DNA of 64,000 nucleotides from Klebsiella pneumoniae (GCF_000742135.1 NZ_KN046818.1:2152600-2216599); one strand, 5' to 3'; shown: positions 41,077-50,950, numbered from the stretch's first letter. Numbers and translations: made by a program. The notes: generated from the letters alone by a model not told the origin.

Positions 41077-42723
41077 ATGAAAAAAACGATTATTTCCTTA
41101 ACCGCATTAGCGATGTTCGTCAGCGCGGCGACGCATGCTGAAGCGGATACCTCGAAAAAAACCGACTTCCTGCTGATTGGCGGCGGGATCATGAGCGCCT
41201 CGCTCGGCACCTGGCTGCAGGCGCTGCAGCCGGACTGGGATCTGACCATGGTGGAGAAACTGGACGGCGTGGCGCTGGAGTCTTCCAACGGCTGGAATAA
41301 TGCCGGTACTGGCCACTCGGCGAATATGGAGCTGAACTATACGCCGGAGCGGGCGGACGGGTCGATTGACGTCAGCAAAGCGCTCGATATTAACGAGCAG
41401 TTTATGATTTCCCGTCAGTTCTGGTCGGCACAGGTGAAACGCGGTATTTTGCACGATCCGCACTCGTTTATTAATTCCACGCCGCATATGAGCTTCGTCT
41501 GGGGTGATAATGTGAATTATCTGCAGAAGCGTTATAACGCGCTGCAGCAGACCACCTTATTCCAGGGGATGAAATTCTCCACCGATCACGCGCAAATTAA
41601 ACAGTGGGCGCCGCTGGTGATGGAAGGCCGCGATCCGCAGCAGAAAGTGGCAGCCACCTGGACGCCGGTGGGTACCGATGTCAACTACGGCGAAATCACT
41701 CGCCAGCTGATCGGCAGCCTGAAGAAAAATAACCACTTCACCCTGCAGACCTCCTCTGAGGTAACGGATTTCAAACGTAATGCCGACAACTCCTGGCACG
41801 TAACGATTAAGAATGTGCAGAGCGGGGAAGCGCAGACTATTGACGCCAAATACGTCTTTATCGGCGCCGGCGGCGGCGCGTTGAAGCTGCTGCAAAAAAC
41901 CGGTATTCCGGAAGCGGACAACTATGCCGGCTTCCCGGTGGGCGGCTCGTTCCTGATGACCGAGAACCCGGCGGTCACCGCGCAGCATCTGGAGAAAGTG
42001 TATGGCCAGGCTTCAGTCGGCGCGCCGCCGATGTCGGTGCCGCACCTTGATGCACGTTACCTCGACGGTAAGCGCGTGGTGCTGTTCGGGCCATTCGCCA
42101 CCTTCTCGACCAAGTTCCTGAAAAATGGTTCGTTCTTCGACCTGCTCAGCACTACCACCACCAATAACGTGCTGCCGATGACCCACGTCGGTCTCGACAA
42201 CTTCGATCTGGTGAAATACCTGGTTAGCCAGGTGATGCTCAGCGATGATGACCGTTTCGCTGCGCTGAAAGAGTACTACCCGGACGCGCGTAAAGAAGAC
42301 TGGAAACTGATCCAGGCCGGCCAGCGCGTACAGATCATCAAGAAAGACGCAGAGAAGGGCGGCGTGCTGAAGCTCGGTACCGAAGTGGTGGTTGATCAGC
42401 AGAAAACCATTTCCGCGCTGCTCGGCGCTTCGCCGGGGGCTTCCACCGCCGCGCCAATCACCCTGAACGTGCTCAAGCAGATGTTCCCGCAGCAGTTTAA
42501 CTCGCCGGAGTGGCAGAGCCGCATTCACGCTATTGTGCCGAGCTACGGCCAGAAGCTGAACGGTAACGTGGCGCTGACCCAGCAGGTTTGGGATGACACC
42601 GCTGCGACCCTGCAGCTGACGAAACCGCCGGTGATCCAGATGCCAGCGGCTGCGCCTACCGCGACCGCCAAGCCGGCAGAGACGCCGCGCGAGGCCTCGC
42701 CGCAGCACGATATGGCGCTGTAA
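41077..42723 (+). CDS. mqo: Malate:quinone oxidoreductase
   Basis: FAD-dependent peripheral membrane enzyme that oxidises malate to oxaloacetate and passes electrons to quinone. From [20 protein letters not shown] it has 548 residues, the same as E. coli Mqo; earlier in-frame ATGs at 41047 and 41068 exist. Blocks: [19 protein letters not shown] (FAD fold), [50 protein letters not shown] and [13 protein letters not shown]. The N-terminus looks like a signal or membrane-association segment, as in E. coli. Single gene with its own terminator. Confidence 0.95.
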   Translation: MKKTIISLTALAMFVSAATHAEADTSKKTDFLLIGGGIMSASLGTWLQALQPDWDLTMVEKLDGVALESSNGWNNAGTGHSANMELNYTPERADGSIDVSKALDINEQFMISRQFWSAQVKRGILHDPHSFINSTPHMSFVWGDNVNYLQKRYNALQQTTLFQGMKFSTDHAQIKQWAPLVMEGRDPQQKVAATWTPVGTDVNYGEITRQLIGSLKKNNHFTLQTSSEVTDFKRNADNSWHVTIKNVQSGEAQTIDAKYVFIGAGGGALKLLQKTGIPEADNYAGFPVGGSFLMTENPAVTAQHLEKVYGQASVGAPPMSVPHLDARYLDGKRVVLFGPFATFSTKFLKNGSFFDLLSTTTTNNVLPMTHVGLDNFDLVKYLVSQVMLSDDDRFAALKEYYPDARKEDWKLIQAGQRVQIIKKDAEKGGVLKLGTEVVVDQQKTISALLGASPGASTAAPITLNVLKQMFPQQFNSPEWQSRIHAIVPSYGQKLNGNVALTQQVWDDTAATLQLTKPPVIQMPAAAPTATAKPAETPREASPQHDMAL

Positions 42724-42743
42724 AAGCAAACTCGACAGTGAAC

Positions 42744-42773
42744 AAAAGGGAAGACCATGGTCTTCCCTTTTTT
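42744..42773 (+). terminator. Terminator of mqo
   Basis: Thirteen-base stem AAAAGGGAAGACC / GGTCTTCCCTTTT with a two-base centre, followed by T. Symmetric, so it may also act on the opposite strand. Confidence 0.9.
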
Positions 42774-42832
42774 GCGTTATTTACCGGCTGAGGCCGCGCG
42801 CTGCCTGCAACTTTGGCGTCATAAAAGATATA

Positions 42833-42865
42833 CTGGTTTGAATTGAAATAAGAAAATTAAACCAG
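42833..42865. promoter_or_regulatory. Inverted repeat in the mdcR leader
   Basis: Arms CTGGTTT and AAACCAG, extended by AATT-rich sequence, bracket 19 bases just before the mdcR ribosome-binding site. A possible autoregulatory site for MdcR; no experimental basis known to me. Confidence 0.35.
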
Positions 42866-42880
42866 GAGTGTGGAAGGGCT

Positions 42881-43807
42881 ATGAAAGACGATATTAACCA
42901 GGAGATCACCTTCCGCAAGCTGTCGGTCTTTATGATGTTTATGGCGAAAGGTAATATCGCCAGAACCGCCGAAGCGATGAAACTCAGCAGCGTCAGCGTT
43001 CACCGCGCGCTGCATACCCTGGAAGAGGGGGTGGGCTGCCCGCTGTTTGTCCACAAAGGGCGCAACCTGCTGCCGCTGCAGGCGGCGTGGACGCTGCTTG
43101 AATACTGCCAGGATGTGATAAGTCTGATGAACCGCGGCCTCGAGGCGACGCGCAAGGTTGCAGGCGTCGGTCAGGGGCGGTTGCGCATCGGTACCCTCTA
43201 TTCTCTGACCCTGGAAACCGTTCCGCGCATCATTATGGGGATGAAGCTGCGTCGCCCGGAGCTGGAGCTGGACCTGACGATGGGTTCAAATCAGATGCTG
43301 CTGGATATGCTGGAAGACGATGCCCTCGATGCCATCCTGATCGCCACCAACGAAGGGGAGTTCAATAATACCGCTTTCGACGTGGTGCCGCTGTTTGAGG
43401 ACGATATTTTTCTCGCCGCCCCGGCGACCGAACGGCTGGATGCCTCACGGCTCGCCGATCTGCGCGATTACGCCGACCGCAAGTTTGTTTCGCTGGCGGA
43501 GGGGTTCGCCACCTATGCCGGATTCCGGGAAGCATTCCACATCGCCGGCTTCGAGCCGGAGATCGTCACCCGGGTGAATGATATTTTCTCGATGATTAGC
43601 CTGGTGCAGGCTGGCGTCGGTTTTGCCCTGCTGCCGGGGCGGATGAAGAAAGTGTATGAGAAGGATGTACAGCTGCTAAAGCTGGCGGAACCCTACCAGA
43701 TGCGCCAGCTGATCTCTATCGTCTATTCGCACCATCGCGAACGCGATGCCGACCTGCTGGCGCTGGCAGCGGAAGGACGGATGTACGCCCGCAGTATTAA
43801 TCGCTAA
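42881..43807 (+). CDS. mdcR: LysR-type regulator of malonate decarboxylase, MdcR
   Basis: 308-residue LysR-family regulator. DNA-binding domain at about residues 8-67 (FMMFMAKGNIARTAEAMKLS, VSVHRALHTLEEGVG) and an effector domain with LRIGTLYSLTLETVPRIIMG. It is placed next to and convergent with the end of the mdc operon, with an 11-base tail overlap with mdcH, as in the described Klebsiella cluster, where MdcR activates mdc genes in response to malonate. Confidence 0.92.
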   Translation: MKDDINQEITFRKLSVFMMFMAKGNIARTAEAMKLSSVSVHRALHTLEEGVGCPLFVHKGRNLLPLQAAWTLLEYCQDVISLMNRGLEATRKVAGVGQGRLRIGTLYSLTLETVPRIIMGMKLRRPELELDLTMGSNQMLLDMLEDDALDAILIATNEGEFNNTAFDVVPLFEDDIFLAAPATERLDASRLADLRDYADRKFVSLAEGFATYAGFREAFHIAGFEPEIVTRVNDIFSMISLVQAGVGFALLPGRMKKVYEKDVQLLKLAEPYQMRQLISIVYSHHRERDADLLALAAEGRMYARSINR

Positions 43808-44699
43808 GCCGCTGCGCCAGATGGCGGGCGACGTCCAGGCCGCTGCGCTCCAGCGCAATGGTCTCCCCGCGCCAGCCCGCCTGGCGGGTCAGGCAGGTGA
43901 GCACCCCCCCGGGGGGCATCTCAATGGCTAAACGCGCATCGCGCTCATCGGCGGCGACCATCGCCTCCTGCCAGTGGACCGGGCGCGCCATGTTCATCGC
44001 CAGATCGTCGGCGATCCGCTGCGGATCCCACAGCACGCGCGCCGTCGAGCCGCTTAAATAGGCGCACCGTGGGCGCCTTAAGCTGGCGCCGGCAAAAGCT
44101 TTCGCCAGCTCAGCGGCTGGTTTATCCAGCAGCGCGCAGTGCGACGGCACGCTGACCGCCAGCCGCTGGGCTTTACTGGCGCCAGCCCGCAGCGCCAGCT
44201 GCGCCACCTCGGCCATTGCCTCATCACGGCCCGCAATCACGAACTGCGTTTCGGCGTTCAGGTTGGCGAGATAAACCTCGTGGCCCTGCATCAGCGCCTC
44301 AACCCGCGGGCGGGTCAGGCCCATAATCGCCGTCAGTCCGTAACCTTCAGGATACGCCTGTTCCATTAAGTCCCCGCGCAGGGCCACCAGCCGCAACGCG
44401 CTGGCGAAATCGAGCGCGCCGGCAATCACCGCGGCCGGAAACGCGCCGATGGACAGGCCGCTGACCATCTGCGGATCCACGCCCTGACGCTGTAGCTCGC
44501 GCGCCCAGGCGACACCGGCGATCAGCAGACAGAGCTGGACCGCACGGGTGTGTTGTAGCGCGTCGGCGCTATCGAGAGTAGCGACTTCATCCCCCAGCAC
44601 GGCGCGCGCCTGGGTGAGGATCGCCTCGCGATCGGGGATCATCGCCAACATGCCGGGACGCTGGCCGCCCTGACCGGGAAAGGTAAATAAAATCTTCAT
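43797..44699 (-). CDS. mdcH: Malonyl-S-ACP:acetyl-CoA / malonyl transferase MdcH
   Basis: 300-residue acyltransferase of the FabD fold that loads malonyl groups from malonyl-CoA onto the decarboxylase ACP. Motifs: FTFPGQGGQRPGM, nucleophile Ser83 in GLSIGAFPAA, and His in VPSHCALL. The ATG at 44699 shares one base with the mdcG stop; a longer frame upstream would run into mdcG sequence and lacks similarity. Confidence 0.93.
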   Translation of the reverse strand: MKILFTFPGQGGQRPGMLAMIPDREAILTQARAVLGDEVATLDSADALQHTRAVQLCLLIAGVAWARELQRQGVDPQMVSGLSIGAFPAAVIAGALDFASALRLVALRGDLMEQAYPEGYGLTAIMGLTRPRVEALMQGHEVYLANLNAETQFVIAGRDEAMAEVAQLALRAGASKAQRLAVSVPSHCALLDKPAAELAKAFAGASLRRPRCAYLSGSTARVLWDPQRIADDLAMNMARPVHWQEAMVAADERDARLAIEMPPGGVLTCLTRQAGWRGETIALERSGLDVARHLAQRLSD

Positions 44700-45316
44700 T
44701 ATTCCTCCCTGTGCCACGGCGTCGCGGTTAAGCGCGCGCCGCGGGACGTTTTCAGCAGCGCGCGCCCGTCGCGCAGCCATTCATTAAGGGCGAAGGCGCC
44801 GTACGGCGTTTCGAGCTGGGTATCAGCGCGGCATGGGAGTTGGGCCACCCGGGTCTGCCATTCCAGCAGCGCCTCGCGGTCCAGCGGCTGTGGCGCGCGG
44901 ATCAGCAGATCCAGATCGCTGGCCGCATGCAGCACCGGGATCTCGGTTGCCAGCGCGTAGCCGGTACTGCCGGTGACGCCCCAGCCCCAGGGCCAACGGT
45001 GTAAGGTGAGGGCGATAGCCCCCTGGACCGGCGGCTGCGAGACAAACGGCGAGCAGAGTAATGCTTCGCGCTCGACAAGCATCTCCGGGGTGACGCTGCG
45101 CACGATATTGCGCGCCTGTACCCAGCCGGCGGCGCGCTGCTCGCGCTTCATGCCCCGCACCCCAACCGGGACGCGGGCCTGGTCGTCAACGTCGCGCCTC
45201 ACCACCACCGGCAGCGCGGCTCGCCACTGCTGAGCCACCCACGGCTCGGCAATGTCTTCCAGGGCGCTGGCGTGGTTTAACCAAACTAAATCGTGGGGAC
45301 ACGGCGTTGCTGACAT
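44699..45316 (-). CDS. mdcG: Phosphoribosyl-dephospho-CoA transferase MdcG (holo-ACP synthase)
   Basis: 205-residue nucleotidyltransferase that attaches the 2'-(5''-triphosphoribosyl)-3'-dephospho-CoA prosthetic group to the ACP subunit MdcC. The catalytic acidic pair is in ASDLDLLIRAP, the DXD pattern of nucleotidyltransferases. Tightly spaced between mdcF (3 bases) and mdcH (1-base overlap). Confidence 0.93.
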   Translation of the reverse strand: MSATPCPHDLVWLNHASALEDIAEPWVAQQWRAALPVVVRRDVDDQARVPVGVRGMKREQRAAGWVQARNIVRSVTPEMLVEREALLCSPFVSQPPVQGAIALTLHRWPWGWGVTGSTGYALATEIPVLHAASDLDLLIRAPQPLDREALLEWQTRVAQLPCRADTQLETPYGAFALNEWLRDGRALLKTSRGARLTATPWHREE

Positions 45317-45319
45317 GGT

Positions 45320-46279
45320 TTACAGTCCTGAAGTCAAAGAGATAAACAGCGGTAGCGACAGGATACACAGAACCGAGCTCAACAGCAGCACGGCTTCAGC
45401 ATCCGGAGACTGTACGCCGAAGCGGTTGCCGAAGACCACGCCGAAGAAGCCGGCGGCCAGGGCTATCATCAGGATCGCGGTAATGGCAATGGAACCGTGC
45501 AACCCAAGTAACATCACCAGACCCCAGGCAATAAACGGCTGCACCAGCAGTTTCACGATGGTTGATGTAGCGATCAGCGCATTGAGCTGCAGTTTACGCG
45601 CCGACAGGATCACCCCGGTGAGGAACAGCGCGGCGGCGGTGGCGGCCAGGCCCAGCGGTTTGATCGACGCCAGCAGCAGGTCCGGCATTTTAATGCCGAT
45701 CGCGGAAAGCACCACCCCAAGCAGCGGGCCCCAGACGATCGGTTTTTTCACCGAACGCCACATCAGCACCGGCAGCATTGCCAGCGTAGAACCGCTGTTT
45801 TCACCCGCGGCGCGGGCTTTTTCACGCTCCAGAATCAGCAGGCAGAACGGGGTCATCAGCACCGAGCCGCAGGCGATAGAGACCGCCACCGACAGTGAGG
45901 TTGACGCGCCTTCACCCAGCACGCTGCCGAGGATCGGCAGACCTAGCGCGGCATAGTTTGGCAGGGCGACGGTGAGGGTCAGCACCGCGGCATCCTGCGG
46001 CGTGCGTTTGAACACGCTGGTGGCGAGGAAGTAGATCGCGGCATAGGTGATCCACATCGCGCCGGTCAACACCAGCACCAGCGGCGACTGGGCGACGATC
46101 CCGGCCCACGGCGTTTGTACCGTGGCGCTAAACAGCGTGGCGGGTAAGGCAAAATCCATTACAAAAATATTAAGCAGCGAGACGTTTTTGTTATCTACCA
46201 TCCCGGCCTTACCGGCCCAGAAGCCCAGCAGCATGATAACGAAAATCGGGGCAAGAGCATGAATAATCACATAAGTCAT
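45320..46279 (-). CDS. mdcF: Malonate transporter MdcF (auxin efflux carrier family)
   Basis: 319-residue membrane protein with about 10 segments, of the auxin efflux carrier (AEC/BASS-fold) family. It begins MTYVIIHALAPIFVIMLLGF and contains DFALPATLFSATVQ and ALPNYAALGLPILGSV. In this cluster it is the presumed malonate importer. A strong hairpin lies in the 136-base gap that separates it from mdcE. Confidence 0.92.
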   Translation of the reverse strand: MTYVIIHALAPIFVIMLLGFWAGKAGMVDNKNVSLLNIFVMDFALPATLFSATVQTPWAGIVAQSPLVLVLTGAMWITYAAIYFLATSVFKRTPQDAAVLTLTVALPNYAALGLPILGSVLGEGASTSLSVAVSIACGSVLMTPFCLLILEREKARAAGENSGSTLAMLPVLMWRSVKKPIVWGPLLGVVLSAIGIKMPDLLLASIKPLGLAATAAALFLTGVILSARKLQLNALIATSTIVKLLVQPFIAWGLVMLLGLHGSIAITAILMIALAAGFFGVVFGNRFGVQSPDAEAVLLLSSVLCILSLPLFISLTSGL

Positions 46280-46330
46280 AAATCACCTGTAAATAAGATA
46301 GAGTACTGGCGCGATTGTTATTTTTTCTAA

Positions 46331-46378
46331 AAGCCGTCCCTACCCGGCGCGGTTATTACGCGCTCCGGGGGACGGCTT
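46331..46378 (-). terminator. Intercistronic hairpin between mdcE and mdcF
   Basis: Arms AAGCCGTCCC and GGGACGGCTT enclose a second possible stem (GCGCGG / CGCGCT-like). On the minus strand a short T-run follows. It could partly terminate or process the mdc transcript before the transporter gene. Confidence 0.55.
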
Positions 46379-46415
46379 CCGGCAGGTTTTCTTCTACTAC
46401 TTACGTACGAACGTC

Positions 46416-47216
46416 TTACCAGCTGGCGCGCATGCGATCGCGAACCAGTTGCGAGCTGCGGCGGTTTTCCGCGCCCAGGCGGCACTTCAGTGAGGCATCG
46501 GTGCGCGCATCAGCGATGGCGTCGCGCAGCGTGTTGCTGACCAACGACAGATCGTGGTCGTCAGGGGCATCCGGATTATTAATATCCAGCAGGGCGGAGA
46601 GCAGGCCGAGCGTCGCATAGTTGCTGACGTCGTAGGCCATTGGCGGAATGGTAGCCGCCAGTTTCTCCAGCGCCTCTACGGTACGCAGCGTAATGCGCGC
46701 CGCCGACGCTTTACCCATCGCGTGGACCAGCACGCCGCTATCGTTAAAGGCGATCAGGCGGTTGGCCTGGTAGCCGTGGGCCAGAAACGCCCCGGACATC
46801 GCTTTGCCGACGATCAGGCCAATTACCGGGTGGCCGGCCAAACGGGCTTTGGCATAAGCGCCAGCCGCCCCGGCCAGCGCCTGGTGAATGCCGAAAGCTT
46901 CTTCGCGGCGGCCATAGGCCTGGCTTGGCACATCGATCACGGCGACGATCGGCCGTTTGACTGGCTGGTCGGCGTCGGCGGCAATGGTTTCATTAACCAC
47001 TTTCGCCAGCGTCCAGCCTTCCAGCAGGCCAACTTCGCCGCCGGCGGCGCGCGGGTAGTGGTTGTTAGCATCCGGGACCACGGCGATAAAACGCACGTTT
47101 TCGCCATTAATCTGGCCGTCTGCCACCTGGACGGAAGGGCACAGGCCGCTCATCAGCGGCGCGTCGGGCGCCAGTTTGTTCAGCCACAGCGCGGCGCGGT
47201 TTGGGAACTGACTCAT
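46416..47216 (-). CDS. mdcE: Malonate decarboxylase gamma subunit MdcE
   Basis: 266-residue subunit of the biotin-independent malonate decarboxylase, carboxyltransferase/crotonase-like fold (IGLIVGKAMSGAFLAHGYQA, VIDVPSQAYGRREE). With MdcD it forms the decarboxylase component acting on malonyl-S-ACP. The start shares one base with the mdcD stop. Confidence 0.94.
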   Translation of the reverse strand: MSQFPNRAALWLNKLAPDAPLMSGLCPSVQVADGQINGENVRFIAVVPDANNHYPRAAGGEVGLLEGWTLAKVVNETIAADADQPVKRPIVAVIDVPSQAYGRREEAFGIHQALAGAAGAYAKARLAGHPVIGLIVGKAMSGAFLAHGYQANRLIAFNDSGVLVHAMGKASAARITLRTVEALEKLAATIPPMAYDVSNYATLGLLSALLDINNPDAPDDHDLSLVSNTLRDAIADARTDASLKCRLGAENRRSSQLVRDRMRASW

Positions 47217-48049
47217 TATTTATCCTCCCGGGCAAAAAGCTGTTTAATCTGCGCGGTATCCGCCTGCTGGCGGGTGTCGAACTGGCTCAAGCGACGCAGA
47301 TAATCGTCATAGTTGTCGCTGCGGTGCTGTACCGGTACGCCTTTGGCGATCGCCTCATTCATTGCGGTTTTAACGGCGTTAACGCCATCGTTAACCAGCG
47401 CGTCGACCAGTCCGCTGGCGGCGCGAATTTCGCCGCCGGTCATGCTCCAGATAAACGGCCGGTTGCGGGAGTCGTACTCTTCAATGCCGGCTTCCTGCTC
47501 GATAACCTGCGGGCCGTTGAGGCCGAGACGGGCTTCACGAGTGACGATAAGGTAACTGCACAGCGCGGCGGCGATAGACATACCGCCAAAGCAGCCGACG
47601 GTGCCGGCGATGATGCCGACTACCGGCGTGTAGCGGCGCAGATCGACAATCGCCGCGTGAATATCAGCGATGGCGGCCAGACCGAGGTTGGCCTCCTGCA
47701 GACGTACGCCGCCGGTTTCGAGGCACAGCACCGCCTGGGTCGGGATACCGTTGCGGTTATCTTCCGCCGCCAGCTCCAGCGCGGCGGCCATTTTGGCGCC
47801 GGACACTTCGCCCATACTGCCGCCCTGGAAGGTGCCCTCGATGGCAATCACCACCGCAGGCTGGCCGTTGATCGTGCCTTTGGCGACCACCATACCGTCA
47901 TCGGATTGCGGGACGATGCCCTGGGCGCCGAGCCACGGCGACATAATACCGTCAAACGGATCCAGCAGTTCGCGGTAGCTGCCGTCGTCCAGCAGGGCGT
48001 GGGCGCGTTCGCGAGCGCGCAGTTCGATAAAGCTGCGATCGTTACGCAT
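47216..48049 (-). CDS. mdcD: Malonate decarboxylase beta subunit MdcD
   Basis: 277-residue subunit from MRNDRSFIELRARERAHALL, an acyl-CoA carboxyltransferase fold (VVIAIEGTFQGGSMGEVSGA, VLCLETGGVRLQEA, AGTVGCFGGMSIAAALCSYL). It overlaps the 3' end of mdcC by eight bases. Works with MdcE to decarboxylate the ACP-bound malonyl group. Confidence 0.94.
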   Translation of the reverse strand: MRNDRSFIELRARERAHALLDDGSYRELLDPFDGIMSPWLGAQGIVPQSDDGMVVAKGTINGQPAVVIAIEGTFQGGSMGEVSGAKMAAALELAAEDNRNGIPTQAVLCLETGGVRLQEANLGLAAIADIHAAIVDLRRYTPVVGIIAGTVGCFGGMSIAAALCSYLIVTREARLGLNGPQVIEQEAGIEEYDSRNRPFIWSMTGGEIRAASGLVDALVNDGVNAVKTAMNEAIAKGVPVQHRSDNYDDYLRRLSQFDTRQQADTAQIKQLFAREDK

Positions 48050-48341
48050 GAGCGGCCTCCTCAAAAACCTGTTCAATACGAATACGGGCGACGCCCGGCG
48101 TGGCGCCGAAGTCGTGGATAATCAACTGCCCGGCGGGCAAGCCGTTGATCAGGTTCAACCTGTCGAACAGCGCCTGCCAGCGCGCCTGGCTGTTATCCAC
48201 TGAGGTGGTGATCTGTACGTTGAGCGTGGCGCTCTGTGCGGCGGTATAAAGTACTTCCATATCGCCTGAACCCACGACTCCTGCCAGCGCTCGGCCGCTG
48301 AGGGCGCGGCTGGCAGGAAATGACAATGTAATCTGTTCCAT
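48042..48341 (-). CDS. mdcC: Malonate decarboxylase acyl carrier protein MdcC
   Basis: 99-residue acyl carrier subunit, delta subunit of the complex. Ser25 in GVVGSGDMEVL is the expected attachment site of the dephospho-CoA-derived prosthetic group made by MdcB and joined by MdcG. The ATG at 48341 gives the known length; upstream in-frame sequence belongs to mdcB in another frame. Confidence 0.94.
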   Translation of the reverse strand: MEQITLSFPASRALSGRALAGVVGSGDMEVLYTAAQSATLNVQITTSVDNSQARWQALFDRLNLINGLPAGQLIIHDFGATPGVARIRIEQVFEEAAHA

Positions 48342-48358
48342 AACATCCTCTGAATGCG

Positions 48359-49201
48359 TTAGCCGGCAACTCTGTCGAGAAACAGGGTGGCGGCAAGGAG
48401 ATCGGCGGCGCCTCCCGGCGAGGCGTTTAGCGCCAGCATGATTGCGTCCAGGCGGGCCAGGGCGGCGCGCCCGGCGAAACTGGCGCAACCGCCAGCCGCC
48501 AGCACCTCACAAGCGCCTTGCTGCATGGCCTGCAGCCCGGCCATACCGGCGCGCGACAGCACGCAGGTATCGCTCAGCGAGGTCATGATGGCCATCAGCG
48601 CATCAAGCTGCGCCTGCGGCTCACTGGCGCCTCGCGCCCGGCTGTGCTGCAGTTGCGGCAGCGCCAGGCGGGTGATATGCGGGAAACCACACTGCGCTTC
48701 CTCGCGGGCGCCTGGCACCTGCCAGCGGCGGCTGGCGCGAAGCCCTTTACTAAAGCTTTTCGGCGCGAAGCCGTCGGGCAGGCGGGCGAGGGCGGCGGCG
48801 GCGTCGGCGATCGCCTGTGACTGACCCTCTCCACCCAACATCGCCACCGCGCTGACCAGCAGGCCTAGCGCCCAGATAGCGCCGCGGTGGGTGTTAACCC
48901 CACCCGTCGCCAGCATCATCTGCGCTTCGCCTTCGCGGCCAAGGCGGCCGACGGTTTCGCGCAGCGCGATGTCCGCCGGGCGACGCCAGCTTTGCTCGGC
49001 CAGCGCGTGAAAGGTCGGCTGCAGGCTGCGGGCGGAGCGCTCCATCAGCGCCAGATTCAGGTCCTGATGCGCGCCGTTGCCGCGGCTATCCACCAGACCC
49101 GGTTTCGGGCTCAGACGGGCTTCGTCAATCAGACAGGCGCTGGCGGTATGCGCCAGCCAGCTGACGCGGCTTTCTGCGTGCAGGGGGGAGAGATTTTTCA
49201 T
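48359..49201 (-). CDS. mdcB: Triphosphoribosyl-dephospho-CoA synthase MdcB
   Basis: 280-residue enzyme of the CitG/MdcB family that makes the prosthetic-group precursor from ATP and dephospho-CoA. Conserved blocks: LIDEARLSPKPGLVDSRGNGAHQDL, shortened here to its core SPKPGLVDSRGNGAH, then ATGGVNTHRGAIWALG and DTCVLSRAG. Start ATG shares one base with the mdcA stop (TAATG). Confidence 0.94.
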   Translation of the reverse strand: MKNLSPLHAESRVSWLAHTASACLIDEARLSPKPGLVDSRGNGAHQDLNLALMERSARSLQPTFHALAEQSWRRPADIALRETVGRLGREGEAQMMLATGGVNTHRGAIWALGLLVSAVAMLGGEGQSQAIADAAAALARLPDGFAPKSFSKGLRASRRWQVPGAREEAQCGFPHITRLALPQLQHSRARGASEPQAQLDALMAIMTSLSDTCVLSRAGMAGLQAMQQGACEVLAAGGCASFAGRAALARLDAIMLALNASPGGAADLLAATLFLDRVAG

Positions 49202-50856
49202 TACCAGCTCCGGAATTTTGCCGGTGGGTTGTACAGTCCGTCGGACCACTCCACCAGGTCGGCGACGCTGCCGGCGGCCAGCAGGGAGCGGGTGGCATCG
49301 CTGCGGCGAATCCCGAGATCTTCCGGGTAGACCACTTTGCCGCTCTGACGCAGCGCGGCGACGCGTTTGGCGTCCACTCCAAGGCCGATATCGGTGATCC
49401 CGGCCACCGCGGCGACCATCGCCCGGCGCTCTTCAAGGCTCTCCGCACGGTACAGGTAGGCGATACCCTCTTCGGTCAGGACGTGGGTGACGTCATCACC
49501 ATAAATCATCACCGGCGCCAGCGGCATGCCGGAGGTTTTCGCCACCTCAACTGCATCCAGCGTCTCAACGAAGGTTGGTTTCACGCCGGCCTGGAAGGTT
49601 TCGACCATCTGCACCACCAGCTTTTTCCCGCGCTGCATCGGGTCCGGCTCGGTGATCATATTGAGCCATGCCGGGGTGGCGTGGCGGCGACCGTGCGGGT
49701 CGTGGCCCATGTTCGGCGCGCCGCCGAAGCCGGAAAGACGGCCGCGGGTGACGGTCGAGGAGTTAGCCAGACCATCCACCTGCAGGGTTGAACCAATGAA
49801 CAAATCTACCGCGTACTGGCCCGCCAGCTGGCAGAAGGCGCGGTTAGAGCGCATCGAGCCATCCGGGCCGGTAAAGAAGATATCCGGGCGGGCGCGGATG
49901 TACTCTTCCATCCCCAGTTCGCCGCCGAAGCAGTGCACGCTCTCCACCCAGCCGCTCTCGATGGCCGGGATTAAGGTTGGATGCGGATTCAGGGTCCAGT
50001 GTTTACAGATTTTGCCTTTCAGGCCGAGCTGCTCGCCATAGGTCGGCAACAGCAACTCGATGGCGGCGGTATTAAAGCCGATACCGTGGTTAAGCGACTG
50101 CACCTGATGTTCCGCATAGATGCCCTTGATCGCCATCATCGCCATCAGTATGTGTTCTTGCTTAATCAGGCGCGGATCGCGGGTGAAGAGCGGTTCGATA
50201 AAGAACGGCTTGTCGGCAACCACCACGTAATCGATCCACGAGCCGGGAATATCGACGTGCGGCAGATCGCATTCGTCGTCCACCAGTTCGTTGACCTGGG
50301 CTATCACAATGCCGTCGTGGAAGGCGGCGGCTTCGACCAGCGCCGGGGTATCTTCGGTACTCGGTCCGGTATACAGGTTGCCTTTACGGTCCGCTTTATA
50401 GCCGGCGATCAGCGCGACGTTTGGCGACAGATCGACGTACAGGCGGGAGTAGAGTTCAATATAGGTATGGATGGCGCCGATTTCGAGCAGGCCATCTTCC
50501 AGCAGCTGCGAGATACGCAGGCTCTGGGTGCCGGAGAAAGAGAAATCCAGCTTGCGGGCAATACCTTTTTCAAACAGGTCCAGATGCTCGCTGCGCCCGA
50601 CGCTGGGCATAATCATATGCAGGTCGTGGATTTTTTGCGGATTAACTTCCGCCAGCATGCGCGAGAGGAAATCGGCCTGTTTCTGGTTGTTGCCTTCCAG
50701 CACAACCCGGTCGCCGGGGGCGAGCAGGTTTTCCAGTACGCTGACCAACTGGTCAGTCGGGATGACCTTACCTGGCATGTTCGCCTCGGCCAGCCGCCGC
50801 TGTTTTTCCGTTCGGCGACGGTTCCAGACCCGCCCCGTCGTTTGTTCGGCATTCAT
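49201..50856 (-). CDS. mdcA: Malonate decarboxylase alpha subunit MdcA (acetyl-S-ACP:malonate ACP transferase)
   Basis: 551-residue CoA-transferase-fold subunit that exchanges acetyl for malonyl on the ACP thiol. It starts MNAEQTTGRVWNRRRTEKQR; the earlier in-frame ATG at 50934 would add an atypical segment. Conserved blocks: DRVVLEGNNQKQADFLSRML, GLKGKICKHWTLNPHPTLIP and SGFGGAPNMGHDPHGRRHAT. First gene of mdcABCDEFGH, all on the minus strand and mostly overlapping or abutting. Confidence 0.95.
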   Translation of the reverse strand: MNAEQTTGRVWNRRRTEKQRRLAEANMPGKVIPTDQLVSVLENLLAPGDRVVLEGNNQKQADFLSRMLAEVNPQKIHDLHMIMPSVGRSEHLDLFEKGIARKLDFSFSGTQSLRISQLLEDGLLEIGAIHTYIELYSRLYVDLSPNVALIAGYKADRKGNLYTGPSTEDTPALVEAAAFHDGIVIAQVNELVDDECDLPHVDIPGSWIDYVVVADKPFFIEPLFTRDPRLIKQEHILMAMMAIKGIYAEHQVQSLNHGIGFNTAAIELLLPTYGEQLGLKGKICKHWTLNPHPTLIPAIESGWVESVHCFGGELGMEEYIRARPDIFFTGPDGSMRSNRAFCQLAGQYAVDLFIGSTLQVDGLANSSTVTRGRLSGFGGAPNMGHDPHGRRHATPAWLNMITEPDPMQRGKKLVVQMVETFQAGVKPTFVETLDAVEVAKTSGMPLAPVMIYGDDVTHVLTEEGIAYLYRAESLEERRAMVAAVAGITDIGLGVDAKRVAALRQSGKVVYPEDLGIRRSDATRSLLAAGSVADLVEWSDGLYNPPAKFRSW

Positions 50857-50950
50857 TAATAACCTCCTGATTCGACAAATCGTTTTGTTTGTCCTGGTGG
50901 AGATTAGTGTGCGACGCGAGGCTATGAGCATCAATTAAGCGCGGTGGCCG

